64,000 nucleotides of DNA, from the NCBI GenBank assembly GCA_016946835.1, contig JACVTC010000069.1, positions 282,001 to 346,000 of the forward strand. Reading direction: 5' to 3'. Below the pieces are notes generated by a model that had not been told where the DNA came from, made no database searches, and saw only the letters and a list, made by a program, of their open reading frames with translations. This document shows, in pieces, positions 11,500-34,784 of this stretch. How positions within the stretch are numbered: the stretch's first letter is position 1; every line of letters starts with the position of its first letter. This DNA is from Neocallimastix lanati (nom. inval.). Its lineage: Eukaryota; Neocallimastigomycota; Neocallimastigomycetes; Neocallimastigales; Neocallimastigaceae. Position numbers and translations under genes: made by a program.

Positions 11500-13600
11500 A
11501 AAATTTAGGATGAATTTTTTTCTTTCTTAAGAAATGAAATACTGCTTCTATTGTTTCTATTCCAAAAAAAAGTGACCTTTCTTATTGCAATAAAATTATT
11601 TTGGAATTTCATTAATTATCGTAGGAACGTAGATTTTAAAAATTACTTTAAAGGTAATGACTGATAGAATCACATAATATGCATTTAGGAATGGATTTAT
11701 TAGACCTGAACAATTTGGCTTTTGGCAATCATGAAGAATGTATTAGTCTTTATATTTCTATCAGAGAAATTTATCAGAGAAGGAAATTTAATAATGAGTT
11801 TACATATATATAGTTACCTTGGATTTTAAAAAGGCTTTAATGATTCAGTACCTATTTTTTTCAACATTTACAACTAAATTGTTTTCATCTCAGTATTCTA
11901 TTTGTGGTAAAAATTTTAATTTAATCTTTAATTTGTATTTATAAAAAAGTATAGTTATTTTTAAATAAATGTTAAACTTTACATCAGAATTCTTCAATTC
12001 AGCGATAATCGATCACTTCAACCAGCTATATCTAATAAACAAGCTAAAGTTAGGAAGACTTTATTTTTATTTTCCAATTTTTCTCATGAACGATAAAGTA
12101 CATTTAACTATTTTTTTTAAAGTAAAAAAACTCTTTTTTTTTTTTTTTTTTTTTTTTATTTTTTTTAAGAAAAAAAATCTCTTATTTTACAATTTTATAT
12201 AATTAATAAAGCTTTTTTTTTTTTTTTTTTTTTTTTTTATGATGCCCCTCTATTTGGTTCTGATAAAATTTGTACTAGAAGTATTCAATTCTTAATTAAT
12301 ACTGGTATGTTATGGTGTCTTGGTTCATCCCATAAAAATCATTAATGAAATCAATAAATCAAAGAAAAAGTTGCATTATCATATAAAGGTTACATTAAAA
12401 GAAATTTTATTATTAGTACTTAAAGCCATTTCTCGAGACCTTCATATTTTCTCTATTGCTGGCTTCTGTACGGCAATGCAAACTAAGTGCCTCTGTTAAA
12501 AAAAGAATTAATTCAAATTGCATCATTTAAAAATCTTATTAGAAATATTACTACTAGATCTAAATATTCTTATACTAAAGAATCTCGTACTCCATGTAGA
12601 AACATCCAAAAAAAAAAAAATAAAAAAACAAGGTATTAAAAGGAACTAATAATGATAAATCAAAAATTCATTAACACAAGGACTTTATTCTTTTTTACCT
12701 GTAAATATACTTTAGCTTAGTTCAGGATTTAATTGGACATTTACTTTTAAGGGGCGGATAAAAGTATAATAACCACTGTTACCTTTAGAAGTGGTAGAGC
12801 TATAGAAAAAAGTTCCATATGCTGTCCATGTTGTAATAAAGGTGATCATTCATTTATCCATTGGATATTTGAATGTTCCACTTTTTTTTCAAATGTTAGT
12901 TCAAAATCATTAAATTTCTATTAATGACCTTTTAATTTTGATTGGAAATAGAAATAAGGAATTTACCTTTCTATTATTCTCTTTCTATTCATCTATTTTA
13001 GATTGTGAAAAAACAAATTAATGAATATAACTTTATGTTCCTTTTGGATGGTAAATTTAGGATATTTTATATTATTCTATTTCTATGAAAATGATAACTT
13101 AAACAGACAAATAGTCAAAAAATATTTTTAATTCAAAATTAATGGATGTTTAAATCAGCAATTTAGAGATTTTTGAAATATTATTATAATTAACTTATTG
13201 ATAATCCTGATAGCTCAGAGAAAGATACTTTTAAAATAATACTAAATTTTATATATTGTATTTCTTTCTAAGCAGAAATTCAGTATTTGAAATTTTTATT
13301 AATTAATTATAAGGAAAGAAGGAGATTATTAATTATAATTTTCAATCATATTCCTTTAGATTGAATCTTTTTTTTTTTTTTTTTTTTTTTTTCTAAATTT
13401 CATATTCATATTTTGTGGAGATTGTCAAATATAATAATAAATTAGTATGTTAATGGTGATTAGTGTTTTTATTTTTTATTTTTTATTTTTTTTTTTTTTA
13501 TGAATTTTATGTTATTATTACTTCATGTACTATCAGTTTTATCGTTGCTAATAGAGTTAATATTTGAAAAAATAAAAGTTAAGAGAAAATTTTGATACAT
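11500..13600 (+). mobile_element. Degenerate LINE relic, copy B
   Basis: A second copy of the same LINE family, same orientation, much more decayed. Fragments readable in shifting frames include GFIRPEQFGF near 11690-11725, then ECISLYISIREIYQRR, and a DFKKA motif near 11822, the motif A region of a reverse transcriptase. At about 12236 there is DAPLFGSDKICTRSIQFL, matching YYAPLFGS in copy A. Near 12815-12885, CCPCCNKG followed by FIHWIFECS repeats the Cys/His motif. Long T-runs (12132-12156, 12212-12238 and 13370-13392) interrupt it. No continuous ORF remains. It reaches further 5' into the RT domain than copy A. Confidence 0.8.
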
Positions 13601-14193
13601 GATCGAATGATTATATAATTCTAAATTGATGATTAAAAAGTGTTAAAGGTTCATTTGTTTTAAAATCTTTTTTTGTAGCTTTTTTTTTTTATTTTTTTTT
13701 TTTATATATTTTTTATTAATATTACATAATAAAGTTAATTCCTAGTTTAAATAATAATAATAGAAGTTAGCATACCTATTTATTTATTATTATATTTTTT
13801 TTAATAATTTATATTATAAAAAAATAATTAAAAAGTTAATTTTATTTTATTATTTTTTTTTTTAATAATATAATATTTATACAATTAAATTTAAAGTAAA
13901 AAAAGATATTTTAATCTGTCGTAACATAATTAAAAAAAAAAAAATTTAATTAAAATTTTATATTTTCCAAAATATAATTTATAAATCACAATTTTGATTA
14001 ATAATTAAAATTAAACTTTATAAATATATTAAATTTTTATTTAAAAAATTAAATACTGTTGATTATATGAAAAATTTAAAATTATATTTTTAATATGATT
14101 ATTATATCATTCTTGTTCTTCCATTAGCTGTACTTCAACATACAATAACAATAGATAATATCAATATTAAAAATTAATAAATAAATAAATATT

Positions 14194-14267
14194 AATAAAA
14201 AAGATGAAAAATCATTATTAATCATATTGAATTAATATTATTATAATGATTTTTCATCTTTTTTATT
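14194..14267. repeat. Perfect 24-bp inverted repeat
   Basis: The arm at 14194-14217 contains aagatgaaaaatcatta. Its exact reverse complement lies at 14244-14267, with a 26-base spacer. A perfect arm containing non-A/T bases is unlikely by chance. It could be a foldback element, a MITE relic or the hairpin of a small RNA. Confidence 0.75.
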
Positions 14268-14985
14268 ATTATAAATATGGCAAAAATTTTTTTTATAAAT
14301 TATCTATAAGATCATTATAATTATTATATTTTGATATTTTGATATTATTAACATTAAACACATTTAATTAAGTATCATTAAATAATTATTATTTACACAT
14401 ACAATATCATATAATTTTTTTGTAATAATTTTATTTTATTTTATTTTATCTTTTTTTTTTTTTTTACTATAATTTATAATTTTAATTAATTTTAACATGG
14501 TGATAAGAAAACCAATTTTTTCATTTCGTTCATTCCTTCAAAATAATTAAAAAAAAATATAAAATATATATATATATAATTATAAATAAAGTTTAAAGAT
14601 ATATTATCTTTTATAGAAAAAAAAATAATTAAAGTTATTATTAACATATTTAAATAGTATGTATAATAAACATCATTAATAATAACTTAAAATAAAAAAT
14701 AAAAAAAAATTATTTTCTTTTAAACTTAAAATTAATATTTTTAATAATTTACATATGTAGAAAAAAAAAAAAAAGTTTAAACTACATTTATAAATGTATC
14801 TATCAATAATTTCGTATAAAAAATAAAAAATTTATATAGATAAAAATAATTAATTTAATTTATTTAATATTAATATTCAATGAATAAAAAAATAAACTAT
14901 TTAAGGCATATTATAGTACTATAAAGTTTAACTTCGAAGAGCAATAATGAAAACAAAACAAAACAAAGATATTAATTGAAATAAT

Positions 14986-15170
<185 letters not shown>

Positions 15171-15586
15171 AATAGTAATAAAAAATAATAATAAATAAAA
15201 ATAAAAAACAAATATTAAAGAAATATAAAAAAATTGTTTTTCTATTAGCATAATTTAGTAATAAACCCACAATATATTACTAATATAAACCTAATATAAT
15301 AATAACTTCAAAAATAAAAAATAAAAAATAAAAAATAAAAAAAAAAAAAAAAAATAAAAAATAAAATTAAATTATAAAACTTGACTTTATTTGAATTAAA
15401 TTAAGACCCAAAATTATAAAAAAAATATAATAAATAAAATACAATTTAAAATTAAATCATTATATATAAAATATAAAATTATAAACACATCAAATATATA
15501 AATTTCATTTGCTTTTTTTTTTTTTTTTTTCTTTTTTTTTCTTATTATATTACTCTGGAAAAATTATATAAATAATTACATTTAAA

Positions 15587-24214
<8,628 letters not shown>

Positions 24215-24346
24215 ATGAATCATTTTAATGATGATATATCAATAATTCCAGTGATAAATGAAGTTGAAGATTATCCAGATTATATACCCGCTTCTAAATT
24301 GGATATGAAATCTCAACCTTCAACTTCAATGGTATTATTATTATTA

Positions 24347-24379
<33 letters not shown>

Positions 24380-25375
24380 ATTATTATGTATAATGAATTT
24401 ATAATATTTAAAAAATATAAATATATATATATTTTAAAAATAATTAAATATTTATTTATTTTTTTTTTTTTTAATATATAAAAATGTTTAAAATTTTAAA
24501 TAATTGTATTACATTCAAATTTTTATACTTAAAATTTCCTTTGTTATTGTTTATTATTATTATTATTATTATTATTATTTCAAAATTGAATCAATAATAT
24601 AATAAATCTTGTATTATTATTAGTTGGAATCATCATTGATTGAACCAACAGAACTAAAACTCGAGGAAGCGCCGATTTTTGCTTTAGATAAAGTTCAGTA
24701 TCAATTTCCAGGGGAAGTTAGTGCTTTACAAGTTAGTAATAATATTTTAGCAGTTGTAATAAATAAATGTCGTGTTCTTCGTATTGATTTAGGTGAAACT
24801 TATCAAGTTGAAGGTATCATTTAAATTTCAAATTATAACATTGTATATACACACATAAAAAAATTTTTTTTTATTTTAAAAAAATTAATTGATTTTTTTT
24901 TTATATCTGTATATATATATAATTATTATAATTTATATATTATTTTTTATTTTTTATTTTATTTTTTTTTTTATTCAATTATAATTTATATAATTTATAA
25001 TTTTGGAAATTTCAATTTATTGCTTTTCAAAATCAGATATTGAAATTTTACCAAAGAAATCAACCGATGTAATTAAAAATATATATTTGGATCCCACAGG
25101 AAAACATCTAATAATTGTAACAGAAGGGGAAGATACGTATTATTTATATGAAAAATGGAAAAAACCAAAATTAATGACAAAATTTCGAGTAAATTATTAT
25201 TATTATTATTTTTTAAAATTTCATATTTTCAATAACATACAAAAATAAACAAATAAATACACCAGAAATAACTATTTTAATATAATAAACAAGCAAACAA
25301 ATAAATAAATAAATAAATAAATAATTACTAATGAGTATATAAACAATTAATTATTATATATATACTTATGATGCA

Positions 25376-25409
<34 letters not shown>

Positions 25410-27921
25410 ACTATTATCATTATAATATCAAAAACATACTTTAATTATTAAAATGATAGGGAATAAATATTCAATCAATAGCATGGAGAGGAAAACAATC
25501 GTTAAATGATATATCTACAGGTTTAATTCTTATAGGTACAAATAATGGAAAAATTTATGAAGCAGAAATTCAACCGACGGATGAATTCTTTAAAAGAGAA
25601 GAACGTTTTTTCAAACAAGTATATATAAATATTAACAAATTAATAATAATTATAATAATAATGATCATTTAATCATTTATCCATAAAAAAAAAAAAAAAA
25701 AAAGATATAATATATATTTTAAAACTATATTTATATTTATATTTATATTATTTATATTTATATTTATATTTATATTATTTATATTTATATTTATATTTAT
25801 ATTTATATCTATATCTATATCTATAATCTTTATTTATATTTATTTTATTTTATCTTATTTTCTCATTTAAAAAAATTAATTAATTTAAGGTCTACTCTTT
25901 TAATGATGAAATGTTACCTATTACTGGATTAAGATTTGAAACATTTCCAACTGATCCCCAAAAATATGTTGTCGTTGTTGCTACTCCAATAAGGTTATAC
26001 CAATTTATTGGTGAAATTACTTCAAATGCTAATAATAATGAAGGAAGTGGAATGTTTTCAGAATTATTTGAAGATAATACACCAGGTAAAAATATATATA
26101 TTTATAATTACTAAAATATAATTTATGAAAATATTTATTAATTACGTATATTATATTATTTTACTTTATATATATATATATATATTAATTTATTGTTTAT
26201 TAAAATTAATATAAATATTATTAATATCTATTTTATATTTGATTAGATATAAAGGAAATTATAAGTTTCCATAATCACAGTGAATGCCATTTTAGAAGTC
26301 AATTCCATGAAAATGGATGGCCAAGTATTCCAAAACAATTCCTTTGGACAACTGGAAAAGGAATGTATACTGGTGAATTAATTTTTGGATCTCAAAAAGC
26401 TGGAGGAAGTGTTATTAATAATTCTAAATTAGTATCGTAAGTAAATGATATAATATAATATATAATATAATATAATATAATATAATATAATATAATATAA
26501 TATAATATTATATTATATAAATTTAAATTAATATTAATACTAATAATTTTTGTTATACTAAATGAACTCATGATTTAATATCCTTTCAATTTATGAATAT
26601 TAATAAATAAATTTTATATAAAAATAAAGTTATCCTGAAGATTATTCAAAATCTAATAGTAAAATGTCAAAACCTGTAGAAACTATACCTCTTTCTGTTG
26701 CTATAACCCAATTTCACATATTATTATTATATAAGAAAAAAATAAAGGCTATGTGTAATTTGGATAATTCCATTATTTACGAAGAAGATATTCCACTAGT
26801 AAATATATATATATATTATATTTAATTATTTATTATTATCATTATTATTTAAATATATAAAGAACTATTGTTAATAATATTATATAAATACGTAATATAA
26901 AAATACGTAATTTATATCTATCTATCTATATATATATATATATATTGATAAAAATTAGGAAAGTGGTGAAAAAATTCTTGGTCTTAGAATGGATTTTGTT
27001 AAAGATTCTTATTGGGTTTTTACTACTCAATCATTATATGAAATTTTAATTACCGATGAAGATAGAAATGTTTGGAATCTCTATTTAAATCAAAAAATGT
27101 TTGATACTGCATTATCATTTACTAAGGTTTGTTTATTTATTTATTTTATTATAATAAAATTTATAATAATATTAATTTTATTATACATATATATATTATA
27201 TTTTATTTTTTATTATGTATATATATTTTTTATTGTTATATTTTTATTATGATATTAATTATTATTTTAATTTTATATTTCTATTATTATTACTATAGAA
27301 TGAATCACAAAAAGATAAAGTTTTAACTTCACAAGCAGATTATTATTATTCTCAACAACGTTATAATCTTTCTGCTGAATATTTCGCACAAATTCATTCT
27401 ATATCATTTGAAGAGATTGTATTACGTTTTATTAATAAAAATGAAAATGATGCATTACGTATCTATTTATTAAAAAAATTAGAAAAATTAAAAAAACAAG
27501 TAAATTGTTACTAAATAAATAATATTTAATTAATTTTATTAAAACATTTTATCTATTTATTATGTATATATATTTATTTACTATGAATTAATTATAATTT
27601 AATATTAATAATATATTTTAAAATATAGGATATTTTACAAAAGAAACTTATTTGTACATGGCTTGTTGAAATATTTATAAATAAATTAAATCAAATAACT
27701 GATAAAATTGAAGATGAAAAATTAGCTTATGATTTACAACAAAAATTACAAGATGCTTCTAAAGAAAAATTAGATACTTCAAAAAATCAAATTACAATGT
27801 TAGAAGAAGATAAAAAAATGATTCAAGATGAATTTAAATCTTTTATGTATACTAATAAAGTAAATAACTTTTATTTTCATTTTTTAATTTTTAATTTTTA
27901 ATTTTTAATTTTTAATTTTTA

Positions 27922-27975
<54 letters not shown>

Positions 27976-28814
27976 ATTATTATTTTTTTTATTATTATTA
28001 TTTTTTATTATTATTATTTTTATTATTTTTATTATTTTTTAATTTTTTTTTATTATTATTTTTAATTTATTAGTATTATTTTATTTTTTTTTATATTATT
28101 ATTATTTTTTATTTTATATATTATTATTATTATTTTAAATTTAAATATATAATTTATAGTAATTTATTTATTCTTGTTTTCTTATTTATAAATAAAACAA
28201 GAGTTAAAAAAAAAAAAAAATAAATAGATAGATAAATAAATAAATAAATAAATAAAAATAAAGATATATTAATTAAAGTTAATTTTTTAAATAAATATTA
28301 TAAAGGATCATTTAGATAAAAAAGCTGTTTATCAAATTATTTCAAGTCATGGCAGAACTGAAGAACTTTTAATATTTTCAGAATTAGTAAAAGATTATGA
28401 ACGTATGCTTGTTTATTATATTCAGGAAAAAGAATATGAAAAAGCTATTAATATTTTAAAGAAACAAGTAATATATTTTATGTTTTTATTTATGTATTTA
28501 TAAATATTTATTTAGTAATAATTATTATTTAATATTTTATATTTATAATTTGATATTTTAAAATTTTATTATTTTTAAATATTGTAATTTTTTTTAATTA
28601 ACAATTATTAAAATAAATTTATATTTTAAAAGAGTTCACTTGATTTATATTATAAGTTCTCTCCAGTTCTTATGAAATGTATGCCATATGAAACTGTAAA
28701 TATGTGGATTCATGAACCCAAACTTAATCCAAGACATTTAATTCCTTCTTTATTAAAATATGACCCACAAAAAAGTTTTGGAAAAGAAGGAATTGAAGGA
28801 AAGGTTATTATTAT

Positions 28815-28853
<39 letters not shown>

Positions 28854-29236
28854 GTTGTTGTTGTTGTTGTTGTTTTAACTTTAAATTTATATAATAAAAA
28901 AGTAGTAATAAATTTATATAAATTAATATTAATATTATTATTATTATTATTTCTTTTTTTTATAATATATTAATAAACAAATATATACAAAAAAAAAAAA
29001 AAAAAAATAGAATCAAGCTATAAGATACCTAAATTATGTTATTCAAAATCTTCACAATACAGATGTAACTATACATAATTATTTATTATCTTTATATGCT
29101 AAGCAATCAACTAATGAAGATTGTAGTGAACTTTTAGAATTTCTTATACACGAGGTTATTTTTATATTGATTTACTTTATTATTATTATTATTATTACAT
29201 TTTTTTTTTTAAAAAAAAAAAACTTATTAAATATTC

Positions 29237-29283
<47 letters not shown>

Positions 29284-29514
29284 TAAAAAAATAATTTTAG
29301 AATAAACCAGCTTATTATGATTTACAATATGCTTTAAGAATATGTACTCAATATGGAATTATACATGCATGTGTGTATATTTATAGTGAAATGAAACTTT
29401 ATGAGCAAGCTGTTAATTTATCATTAAAGGTTTATATATATATATGTTTATATTTATAATTAAATAGTAATAAAATAAATATAAATAATTAATAGAAATG
29501 ATTATTATAATATG

Positions 29515-29548
<34 letters not shown>

Positions 29549-29707
29549 CATGATGATATAGATTTAGCTAAATATAATGCAGATAAAGTTGAAAACAATG
29601 ATCCTTTAAGAAAGAAACTTTGGATAAATATTGTTAAATATGTTATAGAAGAAAAGAAAGATATCAAAACGTAAGTATATATATGTTATTATTAAATAGT
29701 ATTTTAT

Positions 29708-29745
<38 letters not shown>

Positions 29746-30941
29746 TATATATATATATATATTTAAATTAAATAGTGCATTACAATTATTAAAGAGTTGC
29801 GAACTTTTAAAAATATCAGATATATTACCATTCTTCCCAGATTTTGTTTTAATTGAAGATTTCAAAGTAATGATTTATATCAATCCTTATTCCTTATATG
29901 TTATATGTTCTCAATTTTTTTTTTTCTTTCATAAATTTATTTATTTATTTATTTATTTATTAATTTATAATAAATATTTAGGATGAAATTTGTGAGACAT
30001 TAGAGGAATATAATGTACATATTGACGAATTAAAGAAAGAAATGGATGAAGCCACAAAAAGTGCTGAAGATATTCGTTTTGATATTAGAGAGTTAAAGAA
30101 TAAGTATATAATCATTATAATCATCATAATTATCAAAATATTATTAATAAATTTTATAAAATTATATAATATATATTAAACGATATTAAAAATAAATTAT
30201 TTATATTTATTTTATTTTTAATTTTAATTTTATTAATTTAATGTACTAAATTTAATTTAATATATTATATATTGGATAAAAAAAAAAAAAAAAAAAAAAA
30301 GACATACTATCATACCCGTTAATGAACTTTGTCGTATATGTAACAAAACATTATTAACTCGTCAATTTTATATATTTCCATGTCAGCATTTATTTCATGC
30401 TGATTGTTTATTAAATTCAGTAATTAAAATTTATTTTATTTCATATATATACATATATATATTTGATTATATATTTAAATATTAATAATAATAATAATAA
30501 TGATAATTTTGATAAAAATAATAATTTTAATATTAAATATACTATTTAATATTATATAAAATACAGTTATTGGAATCATATCCGCTTCGTAGAAATAAAA
30601 GAATAAAAATGTTATATGATCAAATTAATGAATTAAATAAAAAACTTAATGGTACTGATACTGGTGTAGAATTTTTAATAAATGATAGCGATAGTGATGA
30701 TAGTAGTGAAAACAATAACTATAATGTCTTTAATTCAGCAACAACAACTCTAACTATGGCATTAAAAACAGGTGGTATAATTAGATCTGAAGATGAAAAA
30801 AAATCTGAGTATAATCAAAAGGTTTTAGAAAAATTAAAGGTATATATGAAATGCTATAAAAAAAAATTTAATAATAAATATAATTATGTTAATAGTTATA
30901 TATATATATATGTATTTGCTTCTAATAATTCTACAAACATA

Positions 30942-30989
<48 letters not shown>

Positions 30990-31120
30990 TTTAGGAGGAA
31001 TTACAGGAATTGATTACAAGTGAATGTCCATTATGTGGAGATTCAATGATATCAAGCATTGATTTACCATTTTTAGATAGTTCTCGAGAAAGTGAATTAA
31101 TTGCTTCTTGGGAAATCTAA
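24215..31120 (+). CDS. VPS18: Vacuolar/endosomal tethering subunit VPS18 (PEP3)
   Basis: Core subunit of HOPS and CORVET, the tethers for vacuole and endosome fusion. Twenty exons join in frame to about 1076 aa: 24215-24331, 24624-24813, 25037-25188, 25460-25618, 25890-26085, 26247-26436, 26630-26798, 26959-27126, 27299-27499, 27629-27859, 28306-28467, 28633-28803, 29011-29154, 29301-29429, 29549-29670, 29776-29866, 29982-30103, 30302-30419, 30567-30839, 30995-31120. The N-terminal half is the Pep3/Vps18 beta-propeller (GLILIGTNNGKIYEAEI, LDPTGKHLIIVTEG). A clathrin-repeat alpha-solenoid follows, with the family signature DPLRKKLWINIVKYV then ILPFFPDFVLIEDFK, and a coiled coil. The C-terminus is a RING-H2: CRICNKTLL, FPCQHLFHADC, then CPLC in the last exon. 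An acidic and Thr-rich insert (exon 19, DSDSDDSSE) separates the two halves of the RING and is unusually long. All donors are GT and all acceptors AG. Confidence 0.95.
26449..26508. repeat. (ATAAT)n pentamer repeat in a VPS18 intron
   Basis: About 11 tandem ataat/tataa units directly after the donor of exon 6. Confidence 0.85.
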
Positions 31121-31173
31121 AATAAATAAAAATAAAAATAAAATACTAATAAAATGAAATAAAATAAAATAAA

Positions 31174-31204
<31 letters not shown>

Positions 31205-31443
31205 TAAAGATAAAAATTGACTCTAATTATAAACGAAAATTACTGATATAATAAAATATATAAAAATATATATTTATCTTAATAAAATTTAAATATTAAA
31301 AATATAAAATAAAATAAAAAAATATTCATATTAAATATACTTCATTATTTATTTAAACTATCAAGAAATTAATAATTATGTGACAATAACAATAATAAAA
31401 ATAACAATTATAAATATTTTAATATTAATAATGGTTAAAAAAT

Positions 31444-31508
<65 letters not shown>

Positions 31509-31849
31509 GCAACATTAGAAAAAAAAAAAAAAAAAAATATTAAAAAAATAATTTTGTAATAATAAATAATGATTGAATAAATAAATAAATAAATAATATT
31601 TAAAAATAAAAATATAAATTAATAAAACAATTAAAATAAAGAATTAACTAAAATAAAAATGTGTTATTATTTTTTAATGAATGAATTCCTAATTAATTTT
31701 AATGTATATTTTAATTATTTATTAATAATTAAAAAAATAATTAATTATTATAATAATTAATAATAATTAAAGGTATATGTTTATTAGTTTTATATATATT
31801 AGTAAATTTACATTAAATAAATAAAATAGATAAATAAATAAAATAGAAA

Positions 31850-31892
<43 letters not shown>

Positions 31893-32138
31893 GAAATTAA
31901 AAAAATAGTATAAATTATTACTATTTTTTTTATTTTAAAAAGCATTAATAATTAATAATATTATAATTCAATAATAAGACTATTAAAAATATTAAATGAT
32001 TTTTATAAATAAAAAAAAATATATTCAAATGAAATAAAATTAATTAATAATTCATTTTTTAAAAATAATAATAATAAAAAAGTATAGAAAAGAAAGAAAA
32101 CAATAATAAAATTTTAATAAAAACAAAAAATAAGAAAA
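31121..32138. other. AT-rich spacer between VPS18 and the PP2C gene
   Basis: Contains (AAT)n at about 31446-31507 and (AAAT)n near 31853-31892. No gene seen. Confidence 0.7.
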
Positions 32139-33927
32139 ATGAATGGACAATCCATGTTAAAATTATTAAATGCTAATTCTAAAAGGAATTATTTAAATAG
32201 TACTATTAATTTAAATTCCAAAATTAATTCAAATTTAATAAATCCTTTAAAATTTCAACATAAAAAGAATTTAACCACTTTACGTTTAAACACAAAATCT
32301 CTGTTAATAAATAATAATAGCAATGATTTATTAAATATAAATTCCATTTCTGAATTATCAAAAATATATTTGTATAATTATAATAACCTAACAAAAAAAT
32401 ACTATTCAACGTCTTCTGATAATAGTAATAATGAAAAAAATATAAAAGATTCACCTAATGAAAATCCTTCTAGTGATAATAATAATAACAATAGAAATGA
32501 CAATAATAATAAAAAAAAGAAGAAGAAGGGATATAGACCAAATCCAGTTATTTCTTTTGTATTTTTCATAGTGGGAGCATCCGCAGGTTCATTTTTAGCC
32601 CATGCATTATTTGAAGCAATAGATGAATTACGACGCAAGTATCATGAACAGAAATTATCACATATTGGAAAAAATAAAGTTTTAAATGATGAGGATAGCT
32701 CAACCTCAAATTCTAAAAAAAAGGAATTTACACCAGCTATGGTGACTCGTTTTTTAAGAAAGAATGAATTTTCAACATTTTCAAAAGAAGAAAAAACAAA
32801 AGAAATTGAAGAAGAAAACAATGAAAATCTTATTAATACAAAAGATAATTTTAAAGTTGTTTCTCAGGAAAACAAAACTTCAGTTATTGGGTATGTTATA
32901 TTAATATAATATATTTATTATTTAGTAGATATAAATTATAAAATTTCATTACATTTATTATATAAATACTTTAAAATAAATTTATTTTTAAAATTTTAAA
33001 TTTTTTTATATATTTACATAATATATATATTTATATATATACATATATAATATTTTTTGTTTACTCTTTTTACTAAATTTATTTTATAATTATTATTAAT
33101 AAAAGTTATGAAAACAATTATGTTAATTCAAATAATCCAATAGAAGATCAACATATACAAGCATATTACAAAGATAAATTAATTTTTGGTGTTTATGATG
33201 GTCATTCTGGAACTGAATGTGGAAAGGTTGTAGCAAAGCAACTTCATAATTATATTGCAAGTGCTTTACAAAAAACAAAACTTCCAAAAATTCCAGAAAA
33301 TCTAGATAATGATAATACAATAGATAATAAAAGAAGATTAAAAATTGAAGAAAGAGTTAACAAAATGACAGAAGCAATAAAAAAAGCATTTGTAAACCTT
33401 GATAATGATATTATAAATGGTAATGTTAATTTTACGAATGATGAAATTAATGAAGAAGATGAAGAAGATATTGGAAAGATTTATACATCTCCATTAGACA
33501 ATGAAGAAATAGTTACAAAGCAAATGATGACTGCATTATCAGGTTCATGTGCTTTAGTTGCTGTAGTTGATAATGAAACTGATGATTTATATGTTGCATG
33601 TACTGGTGATAGTCGTGCTGTTCTTGGTCGTAAAGTTAAGAATAGTAATTGTAAGAATAATGAATGCACAGATAAAGATTATGCATATGAAGCCATACCA
33701 CTTTCAATAGATCAAACATTACGTAATGATGAAGAAGTTAAACGTATGAGGAAAGAACATCCAAACGAAAGTGAAACTATGTTTATAAGAAACCGTGTAT
33801 TAGGTGGATTAATGCCAACTCGTACTTTTGGGTAATTTTTTTTTATTTTATTTTATTTTTTTTTTTTTTAAAAAAAAAATTAAATTAAAATTTATATAAA
33901 AAAAGAAAGTCTTATTAATAATTAGCA

Positions 33928-33990
<63 letters not shown>

Positions 33991-34743
33991 ATATGAAAAA
34001 AAAATTTTTTTCTTTTAATAAGAAAAAGCTAATGTTATTTTACAATAAATATTATATAATTTTAATTTTAATTATAATATAATATTATAACTAATAGAGA
34101 TTCAAGATATAAATGGAGTAGTAAGATTCAAAAATCTATTGTTATACCAAAGTTTATTAATCGTAGACCTTTACCATTCTATTATACTCCACCATATATT
34201 ACTGCAGAACCAGTAGTAACATGTCATCCATTAAGTGAAGAAGATCAATTTTTAGTAATGGCAACTGATGGTATCTGGGATGTTCTTTCTAATGAAGATG
34301 TTGTTAATTTAGTTTCCCAACATTTAGAAGAATGTAAGAAGAGTAAACAAAAGAAAATAATTAATGAAACCAAATTACCACCATCACTATTAATCAAAAA
34401 GAAAACAGCAGAAGAAATGAAGAATTCTAATAATAATCTTATAATATCTGATCGACAGGTTCCTGCCATCTTAAAGGATTCTAATTCTGCTACACATGTA
34501 ATAAGAAACGCTTTAGGTGGTTCTGATGATAAATATATAGGTGATTTATTATCTATTCCAAGTCCAAAATGTCGTAATTATCGTGATGATATGACTGTTA
34601 CTATTATATATTTCAATAAAAATGAAAATAAGACACAAACAGAAAAATTAGATATATCAAAACACTTCATAAATGCAAAACCTAAATACTCATCAAAAAA
34701 GAACTTATTAAATGAATGGATTAAATTTTCTAATAAAAACTAA
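32139..34743 (+). CDS. PP2C-family protein phosphatase, organelle-targeted, membrane-anchored (PDP/Ptc5-like)
   Basis: Three exons (32139-32890, 33106-33831, 34098-34743) join with phase 2 to about 707 aa. It is a metal-dependent Ser/Thr phosphatase. The leader of about 95 residues is rich in Asn, Ser, Leu and Lys with almost no acidic residues and ends in KKYYSTSS, like a mitochondrial-type presequence. A single hydrophobic segment, VISFVFFIVGASAGSFLAHA, follows a KKKKKK stretch. The catalytic domain shows NSNNPIEDQH, FGVYDGHSGTECG (metal-binding DGH), SGSCALVAVV, VACTGDSRAVLG, NRVLGGLMPTRTFGDSRYKW, VMATDGIWDVLSNEDVV and RDDMTVTIIY, in PP2C order. The LGGLMPTRTFGD and YKW features point to the pyruvate dehydrogenase phosphatase/Ptc5-6 branch. 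An Asn/Lys-rich insert sits between DGIWDV and RDDMTV. Substrate is not visible from sequence. Confidence 0.92.
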
Positions 34744-34745
34744 TT

Positions 34746-34784
<39 letters not shown>

